The position numbers and the translations under genes were made by a program. 41,351 bases of DNA from Sulfuricurvum sp. (GTDB lineage Bacteria; Campylobacterota; Campylobacteria; Campylobacterales; Sulfurimonadaceae): the NCBI GenBank assembly GCA_011391735.1, contig JAABPY010000187.1, positions 1-41,351 on the forward strand, written 5' to 3'. Shown piece after piece: positions 33,398 to 41,351 of this stretch; positions within the stretch are counted from its first letter, which is position 1; each line of letters begins with the position of its first letter. The notes below the pieces were generated by a model, which was given only the letters and a program-made list of their open reading frames with translations, was not told the origin of the DNA and searched no databases.

Positions 33398-33763
33398 TTA
33401 CGCTACCAAATACGGGTTAGCGTAAAGGGCGATAAGTGCAATTACCAATGTATAGATAACTTGCGCTTCGATCATAGCAAGAGCGATGAACATAGTTGTC
33501 ATCAATTTTCCGCCAAGACCTGGGTTACGTGCAGTACCAGCGATAGTTGCAGCAGCAGTGTTACCCATACCGATAGCTCCACCAAGAGCAGCCAAACCAA
33601 GACCAACACCCGCAGCGATCATAGAATACGCTTTAAGCATTTGATTTGCAACATCAGCAGATGCAGGAGCAGCAGCTACAGCACCATCAACAACTGCAAC
33701 CACTTCGTCAGCACCAAATGCAGCAGCTACAAGAGCAAGCATAAGAAAAAGAACTTTTTTCAT
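33398..33763 (-). CDS. atpE: F-type ATP synthase subunit c with N-terminal signal peptide
   Basis: A 121-residue AtpE. It has an N-terminal signal-like segment (MKKVLFLMLALVAAAFGADE), an extra 20-residue alanine-rich stretch, then the two c-subunit helices: the first with GLGLAALGGAIGMG (about 54-68), the polar loop ARNPG (78-82), and the second with the ion-binding glutamate E99 in ALAMIEAQVIYTL. Long c subunits with signal-like N-termini are known from Campylobacterota; bacterial c subunits are more usually about 80 residues. It has its own promoter and ribosome site (GGAG eight bases before ATG). The rest of the atp operon is not here, which is normal for this group. Confidence 0.95.
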   Translation of the reverse strand: MKKVLFLMLALVAAAFGADEVVAVVDGAVAAAPASADVANQMLKAYSMIAAGVGLGLAALGGAIGMGNTAAATIAGTARNPGLGGKLMTTMFIALAMIEAQVIYTLVIALIALYANPYLVA

Positions 33764-33831
33764 CTGTAATCTCCGTCATTAAAATCAAAGTCTGTTCGGA
33801 TAGTGTCCCTACTTATCACTTTGTGAATGGC

Positions 33832-33837
33832 ATTATA
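33832..33837 (-). promoter_or_regulatory. -10 box (TATAAT) of atpE
   Basis: TATAAT on the minus strand 68 bases before the atpE ATG, directly after the pnp stop, giving a leader of about 60 bases. Confidence 0.55.
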
Positions 33838-33856
33838 GTGGCTCTTATCTAAAAAC

Positions 33857-36034
33857 TTACTTAGAGCGTGCAAGACCGATCTTATTTCCTTTGAATTCAA
33901 CGATCTCTACACGAATATCATCTCCCTCACTGATCACATCACTCACACGGCTGATATGTCCATCAGAGAGTTTAGAGATATGAATCAATCCATCAATTCC
34001 GCCTGGAAGCTCTATAAATGCCCCGAAGTCAACGATTTTTTTTACTTTTCCATTGACAACATCGCCCACTTTGTACTCAACCTTGGGCGTTGATTCGGCA
34101 CCGCTTACAATCCCCTCAATATGATCTCGCGCCCCTTTGAGTCCATCACGATTTTTCCCTGTGAGCTTAACCGACCCTTTTTTCTTATCAATATCAATAG
34201 CAACATCGAATTTTTCAATAATTTCACGGATCGTTTTCCCCGCTTGACCGATAATATCACCAATAAAACTTGGATCAATATGGAACAAATCGGTACTTGG
34301 CAATGTCCCTTCATTGAGTTCAATATGCTCTTCGGATGCAACCATAATATCAATAATATGGGCACGGGCATCTTTGGCTTGATAAAGGGCTTCTTTCAGG
34401 ACATCCAAAGCGATACCGCCAAGCTTGATGTCCATTTGCATCGCCGTAATCCCCTCTTTGGTTCCTGCTACTTTGAAGTCCAAATCCCCATCATGATCTT
34501 CCAGCCCCATAATATCGGTCAAGATCGCATGACGGTTCCCCTCTTGAATCATCCCCATAGCAACCCCTGCGATGGGATCACACACCTCTATATCACCCGC
34601 ACGAAGTGCCATATAGCCACCACAAATCGTTGCCATAGAAGAGGAACCATTGGACTCTAAAATTTCAGAAACCAGACGAATCGTTTGTCCATTACGAACC
34701 GTCGCCCCCTCGAGTGCACGCTTCGCAAGATTTCCGTGCCCCAACTCTCGTCGACGTGGCGCACCAATAGGAGAAGGCTCCCCAACACTAAATCCAGGGA
34801 AATTATAGTGTACCATAAAGGCTTCATTTTGGGTACCGCTATCGGTGAGCCCTTCGTACATTTGAGCATCTTTGGCTCCCCCTAGCGTCAATACAACAAG
34901 AGCTTGCGTTTGACCACGAGTAAAGAGGGCTGAAGCATGAGCACTTGGTAGTACATTGGTCTCAATTGAAATCGGACGCACTTGCGTAAGCTGTCGTCCA
35001 TCAGCACGAATATTTTCATCCAAAATCTGCGCTCGTACCATGGATCGCTTGACCTGTTCAATCGCTTTTTTGAGCTCATGCTCATTCCACTCTGGCTTTT
35101 CAACCATAATTATTTTACGAATGGTGCGAAGGGCTTTAGAACGTTCTGTTTTTGCCATTTGTGCAATACCACGTTTCAAATCATCGGTATGATGTCCACG
35201 AACATACTCAACCATTACCGCATCAATATCACTTACAACGTATTTTAGTTCAAATGCAAACTTCGCATGAGGTTTGAAAGCTTGCTCATATGCTGTATTG
35301 GCTCGCTTAAGCTCTTCTTGCGCTTGTGCCAACACCTCAATAAGTTCATCTTCGTTCATGGCATTGCTTTGACGCATCGTCATTATAGGCTGAGATATAA
35401 GTGGATCAATAAACGATTCTACTAAGCCCCCCTCCATCATCGCAATCTCATCACTTCCATACGCTTGCATCTCGATCATGAGCATATCATCACGACTACC
35501 TGCAAGATACAAATCAAGGGTGCTCTCTCCCAGCTGAGAAAGGGTTGGATTGATCACAATCTCCCCATCCACTTTTGCCACACGTACGGCACTTACCGAG
35601 GTAAAAATATCAATATCAGAGACATAAAGGGCAGCAGAAGCGGCGTTAAGTGCCAATACTTGTAAATCTGACTCATTGTCGCTACTGAGTACCAAAATCG
35701 AGATTTGAATCGGATTGGCGAACCCTTTGGGGAAAAGGGGACGTAAGGAACGATCAACGATACGAGACGTTAATGCCTCAAAATCACTCGGTTTCGTTTC
35801 GCGTTTAATAAATCCACCAGGAAATTTTCCTGCTGCGTAACTTTTTTCAAGATACTGCACGGTCAATGGAAGAAAATCTTCATCAACAAACTCCGTCTCA
35901 TCGACAACAACGGTCGCAAGAATAACGGTATTACCCGATTTGAGCCATACGGCTCCGTTGGCTTGTGCCGCTACGTGATTGAGGGAGTAAGACTCCTCTT
36001 TGTTGGTTAATGCTAATGTTACATCGTATTTCAT
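33857..36034 (-). CDS. pnp: Polyribonucleotide nucleotidyltransferase (PNPase)
   Basis: A 725-residue PNPase with the usual order: first RNase PH domain (about 5-145, with GKFPGGFIKRETKPSD), an alpha-helical linker (about 225-310), second RNase PH domain (about 320-540, with the phosphate-binding ESNGSSSMATICGG and the metal-binding MGLEDHDGDLDFKVAG), a KH domain with IIGQAGKTIREI near 600, and an S1 domain with VDFGAFIELPGG. It degrades RNA phosphorolytically from the 3' end and takes part in the degradosome. AAGGAAA precedes the ATG. It is the last gene of the purD-RDD-lptD-mlaD operon. Confidence 0.97.
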   Translation of the reverse strand: MKYDVTLALTNKEESYSLNHVAAQANGAVWLKSGNTVILATVVVDETEFVDEDFLPLTVQYLEKSYAAGKFPGGFIKRETKPSDFEALTSRIVDRSLRPLFPKGFANPIQISILVLSSDNESDLQVLALNAASAALYVSDIDIFTSVSAVRVAKVDGEIVINPTLSQLGESTLDLYLAGSRDDMLMIEMQAYGSDEIAMMEGGLVESFIDPLISQPIMTMRQSNAMNEDELIEVLAQAQEELKRANTAYEQAFKPHAKFAFELKYVVSDIDAVMVEYVRGHHTDDLKRGIAQMAKTERSKALRTIRKIIMVEKPEWNEHELKKAIEQVKRSMVRAQILDENIRADGRQLTQVRPISIETNVLPSAHASALFTRGQTQALVVLTLGGAKDAQMYEGLTDSGTQNEAFMVHYNFPGFSVGEPSPIGAPRRRELGHGNLAKRALEGATVRNGQTIRLVSEILESNGSSSMATICGGYMALRAGDIEVCDPIAGVAMGMIQEGNRHAILTDIMGLEDHDGDLDFKVAGTKEGITAMQMDIKLGGIALDVLKEALYQAKDARAHIIDIMVASEEHIELNEGTLPSTDLFHIDPSFIGDIIGQAGKTIREIIEKFDVAIDIDKKKGSVKLTGKNRDGLKGARDHIEGIVSGAESTPKVEYKVGDVVNGKVKKIVDFGAFIELPGGIDGLIHISKLSDGHISRVSDVISEGDDIRVEIVEFKGNKIGLARSK

Positions 36035-36062
36035 CTGTTTCCTTAAATAGTATTTTAACGGT

Positions 36063-37460
36063 TTATTTCGCTAATGATGATGCACCTGTGAGATACTTAA
36101 TGTCATTATCGATAAAACGAAGCCCTAGACCCATGAAAATATTTTGAGATCGTGGATTGAGGAAGTCATCCCATCCTCCGTACAATTCCAAATGTTTGAG
36201 CATTTGATACCGTACTTGCGCTTTGAGATGTGCTTTGTCCGAACGCAAATCGTTAAGGGCATTAAAATCAAATGCTTCTCCCGAGAATTTTAGTTTGTCA
36301 TGATTGGTAAAATAATCAATCCCCACTCCTCCCGTTGATTCAATCGCCCCAAAACGAAGCAACGTATTGTCAAAACGCTTCCCATATTGAGCCGAATAAC
36401 GTGTAGCAGTCTCAATATGTTTGCCCGGCAGTTGCAAAGGATTTGAATAATCATCACTACTGATGAGATCAAACAAATAATACGTCTCTGGATTGGGGAG
36501 ATAACTCACCCCCAAATACACCTTGCCATACCCATCACGCATCATAGCATCCGTGTGCATTGCTACTTGCAATTCACTCGTCGTAAAGGTGCTAAGGAGG
36601 GTGTCCACACGATCAAACGCATTGTCCCCACTTTTGAAGAATGCCCCTGCTGAATCGAGTGTACTTTTCAATGAAGAGCGGTTTTCTGCCAACATACTAC
36701 TAACATTATCTTCAATTTTAACAAATTTATCAACCGCTTCAGGGAGTTTATGCTCCAACGCACCACTGATATTGTCCAAACGAGCACTCAAAGAGTTTAT
36801 CCTCTCCATAATAGCAGGGAGATCTTTATTCACCGTATCTGCCGTTTGGGCGAAACCAGCGGACATCGTTTTGAAATTACTAATTGCTGCATGCAAATCA
36901 TCCCGATTATCAACGATTACGCCATTGACATTGACCCCAACATCGCGAAATGCCATAATTGCCTCTTGTATTGCAGCACGGTGTTCTTCATCCAGTGTCG
37001 AACGAAAATCTTTGAGCAACAAGGTCATCTCTTTGGAGGCTTCATTAAGCGAATCACTCGTTTGGTCGAAGGTAGCATACCGCTTGGACTGCATCAATAC
37101 TCCACCTGACAAAAGAGGTGAGGTGGAATCTCCTGCGACGATATTAATCACTTTGGATCCTAGAAGTGACTCTTGGGCGACAATCACCAACGAATCTTCA
37201 GGGATTTTCACCCCTTCGTTGATCTTCAGTGTCAATCGCACTTTTTTCCCCTCAATTGCAATAATACTCACTTCACCAATATCAACACCGCTCATGGAGA
37301 CGTGGGTATGCTCTTCTATCCCCGAAGCATCATCGACATACGCTTCAACGGGATACCCTTTTTGACCCCATTTTCCAATGGAAGTCACTTGTGTTGACAA
37401 AAAAAGTAATGCACCCAGTATCGCAACAACAAATAATCCGATTCTAGCTTCTAATTTCAT
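36063..37460 (-). CDS. MlaD/MCE-domain lipid transport protein with C-terminal beta-barrel-like region
   Basis: A 465-residue protein anchored by one N-terminal helix (IGLFVVAILGALLFLST, near 6-24). The MCE domain covers about 35-115 (VEAYVDDASGIEEHTHVSMSGVDIGEVSII, with QESLLGSKVINI). A long helical region follows (about 140-290), and the last 170 residues alternate as amphipathic strands (YGKVYLGVSYLPNP, NTLLRFGAIESTGGVGIDYF, LELYGGWDDF, NIFMGLGLRF), resembling outer-membrane strands. MlaD-type proteins carry phospholipids between the membranes. The start chosen, ATG at 37460, has GAGG upstream; an ATG at 37472 overlaps the lptD stop. No MlaE/MlaF partners are in the window. Confidence 0.85.
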   Translation of the reverse strand: MKLEARIGLFVVAILGALLFLSTQVTSIGKWGQKGYPVEAYVDDASGIEEHTHVSMSGVDIGEVSIIAIEGKKVRLTLKINEGVKIPEDSLVIVAQESLLGSKVINIVAGDSTSPLLSGGVLMQSKRYATFDQTSDSLNEASKEMTLLLKDFRSTLDEEHRAAIQEAIMAFRDVGVNVNGVIVDNRDDLHAAISNFKTMSAGFAQTADTVNKDLPAIMERINSLSARLDNISGALEHKLPEAVDKFVKIEDNVSSMLAENRSSLKSTLDSAGAFFKSGDNAFDRVDTLLSTFTTSELQVAMHTDAMMRDGYGKVYLGVSYLPNPETYYLFDLISSDDYSNPLQLPGKHIETATRYSAQYGKRFDNTLLRFGAIESTGGVGIDYFTNHDKLKFSGEAFDFNALNDLRSDKAHLKAQVRYQMLKHLELYGGWDDFLNPRSQNIFMGLGLRFIDNDIKYLTGASSLAK

Positions 37461-37468
37461 TTTTTTCC

Positions 37469-39604
37469 TCATTGACCTGCATTAAGTTTGTAATTAAATA
37501 CCGATCCACCCAACGGTTTTAACGTCACCGTGATAAAAAGATACGAATCACTGACCGAATCACTCCCTACTACATTCGTTAAAATCGGACGGATATTTTG
37601 GACAAATTTCAAACCAAAATCAAAACACCGCTGGGTGTACAAAAATCCAACTTCGCCCCGTTTAAGTGTATTGGCATGATAATCATACGCTATTTGACCA
37701 AAAAACCGATAATAATAATTCGGTCGATACGCCATATCCGCAGTAAAATAAGAAGCATATACAGGAACACTGTTCAAAAGAGTATCGGTGTAATAATGGC
37801 TCAAACTTCCACTTGTCGTTTCACCATTATAGCGCACTGTATTTTGTTCTTTGGAAATAATGTTACGGTCGTGATTGTACGCCGTTTGATTGTACAAAGA
37901 AAGGGCACTCGAGACTTGCCACTCTATCTCATTTTGAAGCTCACCGTAAGCCGTACCCGCTTTATCGTGAGCGAAATTTTGGGACAATCGATCGATAAAA
38001 AGCTGTTTTCCACCCTTAAAAAGATAGTTATTAAGGGCTAATCCTAAATTATCTTTGGGCTCATTCAAGGTGTAATATTGACATGCAGGATCACTACTTC
38101 CTACGCTACACGAGCTGTGATAGGTTTGGTAATAGCCATTATACAAACGGTTTCCCGCATAGGTATAGCTCACTTCGGGGTTGAGTATATGGGTCATTGT
38201 GTCGTAGGGATGGATCAATGTTGATCCCATTTTAAACGTATGGTCTAGCTGCCCATACGTCCCCTTATTGTAAATACTCCCCGTCTCATTAGATGGTTCA
38301 TTCCCGTAAAACCCAATCATTCGTAAAGCACCGTTTGCCCCATAACTGACATCCAAATAATCATCAAAAAGGGAAGTTTGCAATGTTAAAGGGATGGCAA
38401 TATCCCCTTGAACGGCTGTTTTTCCTTCACTGCGATAAAAATTATTCACCGTCGCATCCGTACTAACCAAGAGATGATCCCCAAAAAATGTCTCCAAATA
38501 GCGATGATACTGTAAGGAGGGTAGCGTTTGGATGGTTTGGGCATTGGAGCTTTGATTGAGATACTGATAATATTTAATATAGGCACCAAAATAGTTATCT
38601 TCACTACTATAATAGCTGTTAAGACGGGAGACGACTTGATTGGCGGTCACATTGTTGATTTGGTTTCCGTGCTGAAGATTGAGATAATCGACATCGGACA
38701 TCCGGCTGGCATTGAGATACAATCCAGACTCGCCAATAAGATCCACACCAAACCAATCTTTGAGCATATCGGTGTGGGTATAGGTTGCGTTGTACCCATA
38801 ATGGGTCGCATACGCCAAATCATATTGAGTCGCATACTCTTTTTGCTCTTGAAAATAGCCTACACGTACCGACCCCTTGGAGTGAGGAGAATCTACAAAT
38901 CGTAAATCCCCATAAATTCCTTCCCCTCGTGACGTACGAATTTGGGGACGTAGCTCAACATCCCACGAATTTCGAGGGGCGAAATAGATCGGTTGTTGAT
39001 ATAAAAAACCCTCAACATTGGAAAAGCCCAACGTCGGCATTAACAATCCACTTCGACGCTTAGTATCCGTGGGATACCCAAAATAGGGAAAATACATCAC
39101 GGGGAGATCTTTAATAAATAGCCGTGCATTGTAGATATTAACCCACTGTTTTTGGGTATCATAATTGGCACTGCTAAAACGGAGCTTCCAGAGAGGATCG
39201 GTAGAGTTACATCCTGAAAGAATTCCATTTGCAATATCAATCTTACTCTCACAACTACTGGCCTCATCACTGCTCATCCATGCGCCCGTATTGTGATCAA
39301 TCATATAATAGGGTTTGGAATAGCGGGTGTTTAACTCCATATTCAGCCACGCATAGTCGCTAATCATATGGTAATGCCCTGCTTTGAAAAGATTCACCTC
39401 TCCAAAAGCTTCGACGACACTTGTATTGCGGTCGTAGACTAGTTTATTCGCACTTAAGATCTGATCTTGATACAACATAGAGGGGGAGAGGGTTGCTTGA
39501 ACAAGAGACCCATTGCCATCCACGGTAGACCCGATGAGTTCCACATGCTCACCGCCCATTAATACAGCTACGCTCACCACTGACAAAAAAAGAATGTTAC
39601 GCAT
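37469..39604 (-). CDS. lptD: LPS-assembly outer-membrane protein LptD
   Basis: A 711-residue protein with an N-terminal signal peptide (about 1-17), a periplasmic OstA/LptA-like jellyroll (about 25-140, with LSANKLVYDRNTSVVEAFGEV), and a large C-terminal beta-barrel (VMYFPYFGYPTDTKRRSGLLMPTLG is the classical LptD hallmark, near 175-200). It inserts LPS in the outer leaflet together with LptE. Cysteines occur in SSCESK, SGCNST and near the end in RCFDFGLKF, the last typical of LptD. It overlaps the RDD gene by eight bases and the mlaD-like gene by up to four. Confidence 0.94.
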   Translation of the reverse strand: MRNILFLSVVSVAVLMGGEHVELIGSTVDGNGSLVQATLSPSMLYQDQILSANKLVYDRNTSVVEAFGEVNLFKAGHYHMISDYAWLNMELNTRYSKPYYMIDHNTGAWMSSDEASSCESKIDIANGILSGCNSTDPLWKLRFSSANYDTQKQWVNIYNARLFIKDLPVMYFPYFGYPTDTKRRSGLLMPTLGFSNVEGFLYQQPIYFAPRNSWDVELRPQIRTSRGEGIYGDLRFVDSPHSKGSVRVGYFQEQKEYATQYDLAYATHYGYNATYTHTDMLKDWFGVDLIGESGLYLNASRMSDVDYLNLQHGNQINNVTANQVVSRLNSYYSSEDNYFGAYIKYYQYLNQSSNAQTIQTLPSLQYHRYLETFFGDHLLVSTDATVNNFYRSEGKTAVQGDIAIPLTLQTSLFDDYLDVSYGANGALRMIGFYGNEPSNETGSIYNKGTYGQLDHTFKMGSTLIHPYDTMTHILNPEVSYTYAGNRLYNGYYQTYHSSCSVGSSDPACQYYTLNEPKDNLGLALNNYLFKGGKQLFIDRLSQNFAHDKAGTAYGELQNEIEWQVSSALSLYNQTAYNHDRNIISKEQNTVRYNGETTSGSLSHYYTDTLLNSVPVYASYFTADMAYRPNYYYRFFGQIAYDYHANTLKRGEVGFLYTQRCFDFGLKFVQNIRPILTNVVGSDSVSDSYLFITVTLKPLGGSVFNYKLNAGQ

Positions 39605-40046
39605 TAATCACTAAAGTTTTGGCACTGAGATCATGCCATGTCCGTCGGTAAGGGTCAAACATCCCCCATAAAAATCCAAGATAAAAGAGAACTTCACTCA
39701 CAATCCGAAAGACACTTCGATTAAATGCACTCAAAAAATGGGGGTTGGAGGAAGTTTGAATCTCAATGACCCGTATCTTCATCACGATTTTTCCTAATGT
39801 TGCCCCATATTGCATCGTAAAGAAAGTTTGGTAGATAATTTTAATCGCCATATATTCAAGGATAAAGGTATTCACCACATCAATCATTGCTTCAACGCTC
39901 GCTGCATTCATAATGGGAGTCCATAGAATAATTATCAAGATGAATGAGAGTAAAAACTCATCAATGGTAAACGCCGCTATACGAGAACGGATGGTGGCTA
40001 ATGTATATTTCTCTCTCGCAAGGAAGGAGTCAAGATAATCATTCAT
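39597..40046 (-). CDS. RDD family membrane protein
   Basis: A 149-residue membrane protein with an RDD-type domain: two to three hydrophobic helices (LLSFILIIILWTPIM near 32-46, a second near 60-80, a third near 115-130) and RSRIAAFTIDEFLLS carrying the R..D motif. The middle GATLGKIVMKIRVI is the RDD signature. Function is unknown; some RDD proteins act as Na+/H+ antiporters. It starts one base inside the purD stop (TAATG) and ends inside the lptD start. Confidence 0.88.
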   Translation of the reverse strand: MNDYLDSFLAREKYTLATIRSRIAAFTIDEFLLSFILIIILWTPIMNAASVEAMIDVVNTFILEYMAIKIIYQTFFTMQYGATLGKIVMKIRVIEIQTSSNPHFLSAFNRSVFRIVSEVLFYLGFLWGMFDPYRRTWHDLSAKTLVINA

Positions 40047-41314
40047 TAGCGGAGAGCTTGATACGCAATATCGGTACGAAGTTTTTTACCCGCAAAATGG
40101 ACTTGTCCACACAACATATAGGCACGATCCCGTGCTTGCTTGATACTATCACCCAATCCTACGCATACGAGGACACGTCCCCCTGTAGCATAAAGCTTAC
40201 CATCTTCAGCACTCACCCCTGCATACGAGATATGGGTGTTTTGAGCAATTTCATCGTGATGAATCTCATCCACCACGATTTCAGCGGGGACGGAGTTGTC
40301 AAACGGATAATTGTGACTTGCCATCACGACACCCACGGCAAATTGTTCGTAAAATTCGACGTTGAGGGTATCCAGCTGTTTGGTTGCTGCTTTGTAAAAG
40401 AGTTCACTAGCAGGAGTTTTGAGTAATGGCATCAAAATTTCGCATTCAGGGTCACCGAAACGGACGTTAAACTCCAAGGTAATCGGCTCACCATTGACGA
40501 TCATAATCCCAATAAAAAGAACGCCCTCAAACGGTGCACCCTCCTCTTGCATCCCTAAAAGGGTTGGGCGAACGATACGCTCTTTTACTTTTTCATAGAT
40601 AATATCATCCACAAGCGGTGTTGGTGCATACGCCCCCATTCCGCCCGTATTGGGACCTTCATCGCCGTCTAAAAGACGTTTGTGATCTTGTGCCGCTGGG
40701 AGAAGGATAAAATCTTTTCCATCACATAAAGCGAACATTGAGAGCTCATAGCCGTCCAAGAATTCTTCTACAATCACCCGTAAACCCGCATCCCCGAACG
40801 ATTTACCGCTCAACATTTCGGAAACAGCAACTTTGGCTTCATCATGGCTCATAGCGATAATAACCCCCTTGCCCCCACACAATCCATCTGCTTTAACCAC
40901 AATAGGAGCCGTTAAAGAATCGATAAATTTAAAAGCATCCCCAATATGAGCTGTTTCAATATAGCGAGCGGTAGGGATAGCGTATTTCGCCAAAAAGTTC
41001 TTCATATAAACTTTCGAACCCTCTAACTGTGCGGCGGCTTTGGAAGGACCGAAGATGACCAAGCCACGAGCTTTGAAAATATCAACAACTCCATCGGTCA
41101 AAGGGCCTTCTGGTCCTACGATGGTCAAATCAATTGCATTCTCAACAGCAAATTGCGCCAACTCTTCGTAATCTTTGATCGCAATGTTTTCACCCAACAT
41201 CGTGGTAGCACCGTTACCTGGTGCAAAATAAAGGTTGGATACTTCAGGATCATTTTTGAGAACCCGTCCGATTGAAAATTCACGTCCGCCACTGCCGATT
41301 ATCATTATGCGCAT
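40046..41314 (-). CDS. purD: Phosphoribosylamine-glycine ligase (PurD)
   Basis: A 422-residue ATP-grasp enzyme that joins glycine to phosphoribosylamine in purine synthesis. The start [16 protein letters not shown] is the classical PurD N-terminus; FAPGNGATT, the ATP-grasp loop [13 protein letters not shown] and [16 protein letters not shown], and [16 protein letters not shown] are all present. AAGG lies seven bases before the ATG at 41314. It heads the operon purD-RDD-lptD-mlaD-pnp within this window; genes further upstream lie past the edge. Confidence 0.97.
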   Translation of the reverse strand: MRIMIIGSGGREFSIGRVLKNDPEVSNLYFAPGNGATTMLGENIAIKDYEELAQFAVENAIDLTIVGPEGPLTDGVVDIFKARGLVIFGPSKAAAQLEGSKVYMKNFLAKYAIPTARYIETAHIGDAFKFIDSLTAPIVVKADGLCGGKGVIIAMSHDEAKVAVSEMLSGKSFGDAGLRVIVEEFLDGYELSMFALCDGKDFILLPAAQDHKRLLDGDEGPNTGGMGAYAPTPLVDDIIYEKVKERIVRPTLLGMQEEGAPFEGVLFIGIMIVNGEPITLEFNVRFGDPECEILMPLLKTPASELFYKAATKQLDTLNVEFYEQFAVGVVMASHNYPFDNSVPAEIVVDEIHHDEIAQNTHISYAGVSAEDGKLYATGGRVLVCVGLGDSIKQARDRAYMLCGQVHFAGKKLRTDIAYQALR

Positions 41315-41351
41315 AGTTCGCCTTATAAAAAGTGTATTATTTAATTGTATT

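Overview
The window reads as a chromosomal segment of a Campylobacterota (former Epsilonproteobacteria), most like a free-living Sulfurimonas/Sulfuricurvum-type member. This is an inference from the AtpE with an N-terminal signal peptide, the purD-RDD-lptD-mlaD-pnp operon, very tight gene packing with TAATG/ATGA overlaps, AT-rich T-tract promoters with only a recognisable -10, and abundant chemotaxis and two-component genes. No rRNA, CRISPR array, transposase or integrase was seen.

Layout. 1-4297: surface glycan/LPS genes (GT4 partial, GT2, Kdo/heptose-type kinase, GT9 heptosyltransferase) with a RHH/PIN toxin-antitoxin pair lying in front of, and translationally coupled to, the kinase. 4438-7602: a 58-aa four-cysteine protein, then an operon of an OvoA-like iron sulfoxide synthase, an OvoB-like PLP C-S lyase and a YhbP-like flavin-fold protein, which looks like a thiohistidine (ovothiol-type) pathway without the methyltransferase domain. 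7773-10598: a membrane chemoreceptor with a C-terminal zinc-binding CZB domain, convergent with a response regulator carrying a degenerate GGDEF domain. 10791-10868: tRNA-Pro(GGG). 10887-18313: a six-gene signalling operon (REC-HD-GYP, single REC, globin-like hybrid kinase, HDOD, FIST, PAS-PAS kinase) preceded by a sigma54-like motif. 18499-20611: a FetB-like permease, a miniature flagellin and a small downstream protein.

20593-30844: a MoxR/vWA chaperone-like cluster (BRCT-like/LRV repeat protein, MoxR AAA ATPase, vWA protein, Pif1/RecD-type helicase), all on the minus strand. Between the MoxR ATPase and its vWA partner sits a 5.6-kb type III restriction-modification operon, mod-fic-res, in which a Fic-family AMPylase-type gene lies between methylase and restriction subunit with 1-base stop/start overlaps on both sides. 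This is the most striking structure of the window: a defence module with an embedded Fic protein that appears to have landed inside a MoxR-vWA operon.

30938-33348: an unknown 149-aa protein coupled to a TonB-type protein, a DEDDh exonuclease, an acidic-tailed protein and tRNA-Leu(GAG). 33398-41314: atpE with its own promoter and a UUCG-loop terminator, then the purD-RDD-lptD-mlaD-pnp operon, where the MlaD homologue carries a C-terminal region that looks like outer-membrane beta strands.

All calls are from reading translated sequence and motifs; no database search was run.
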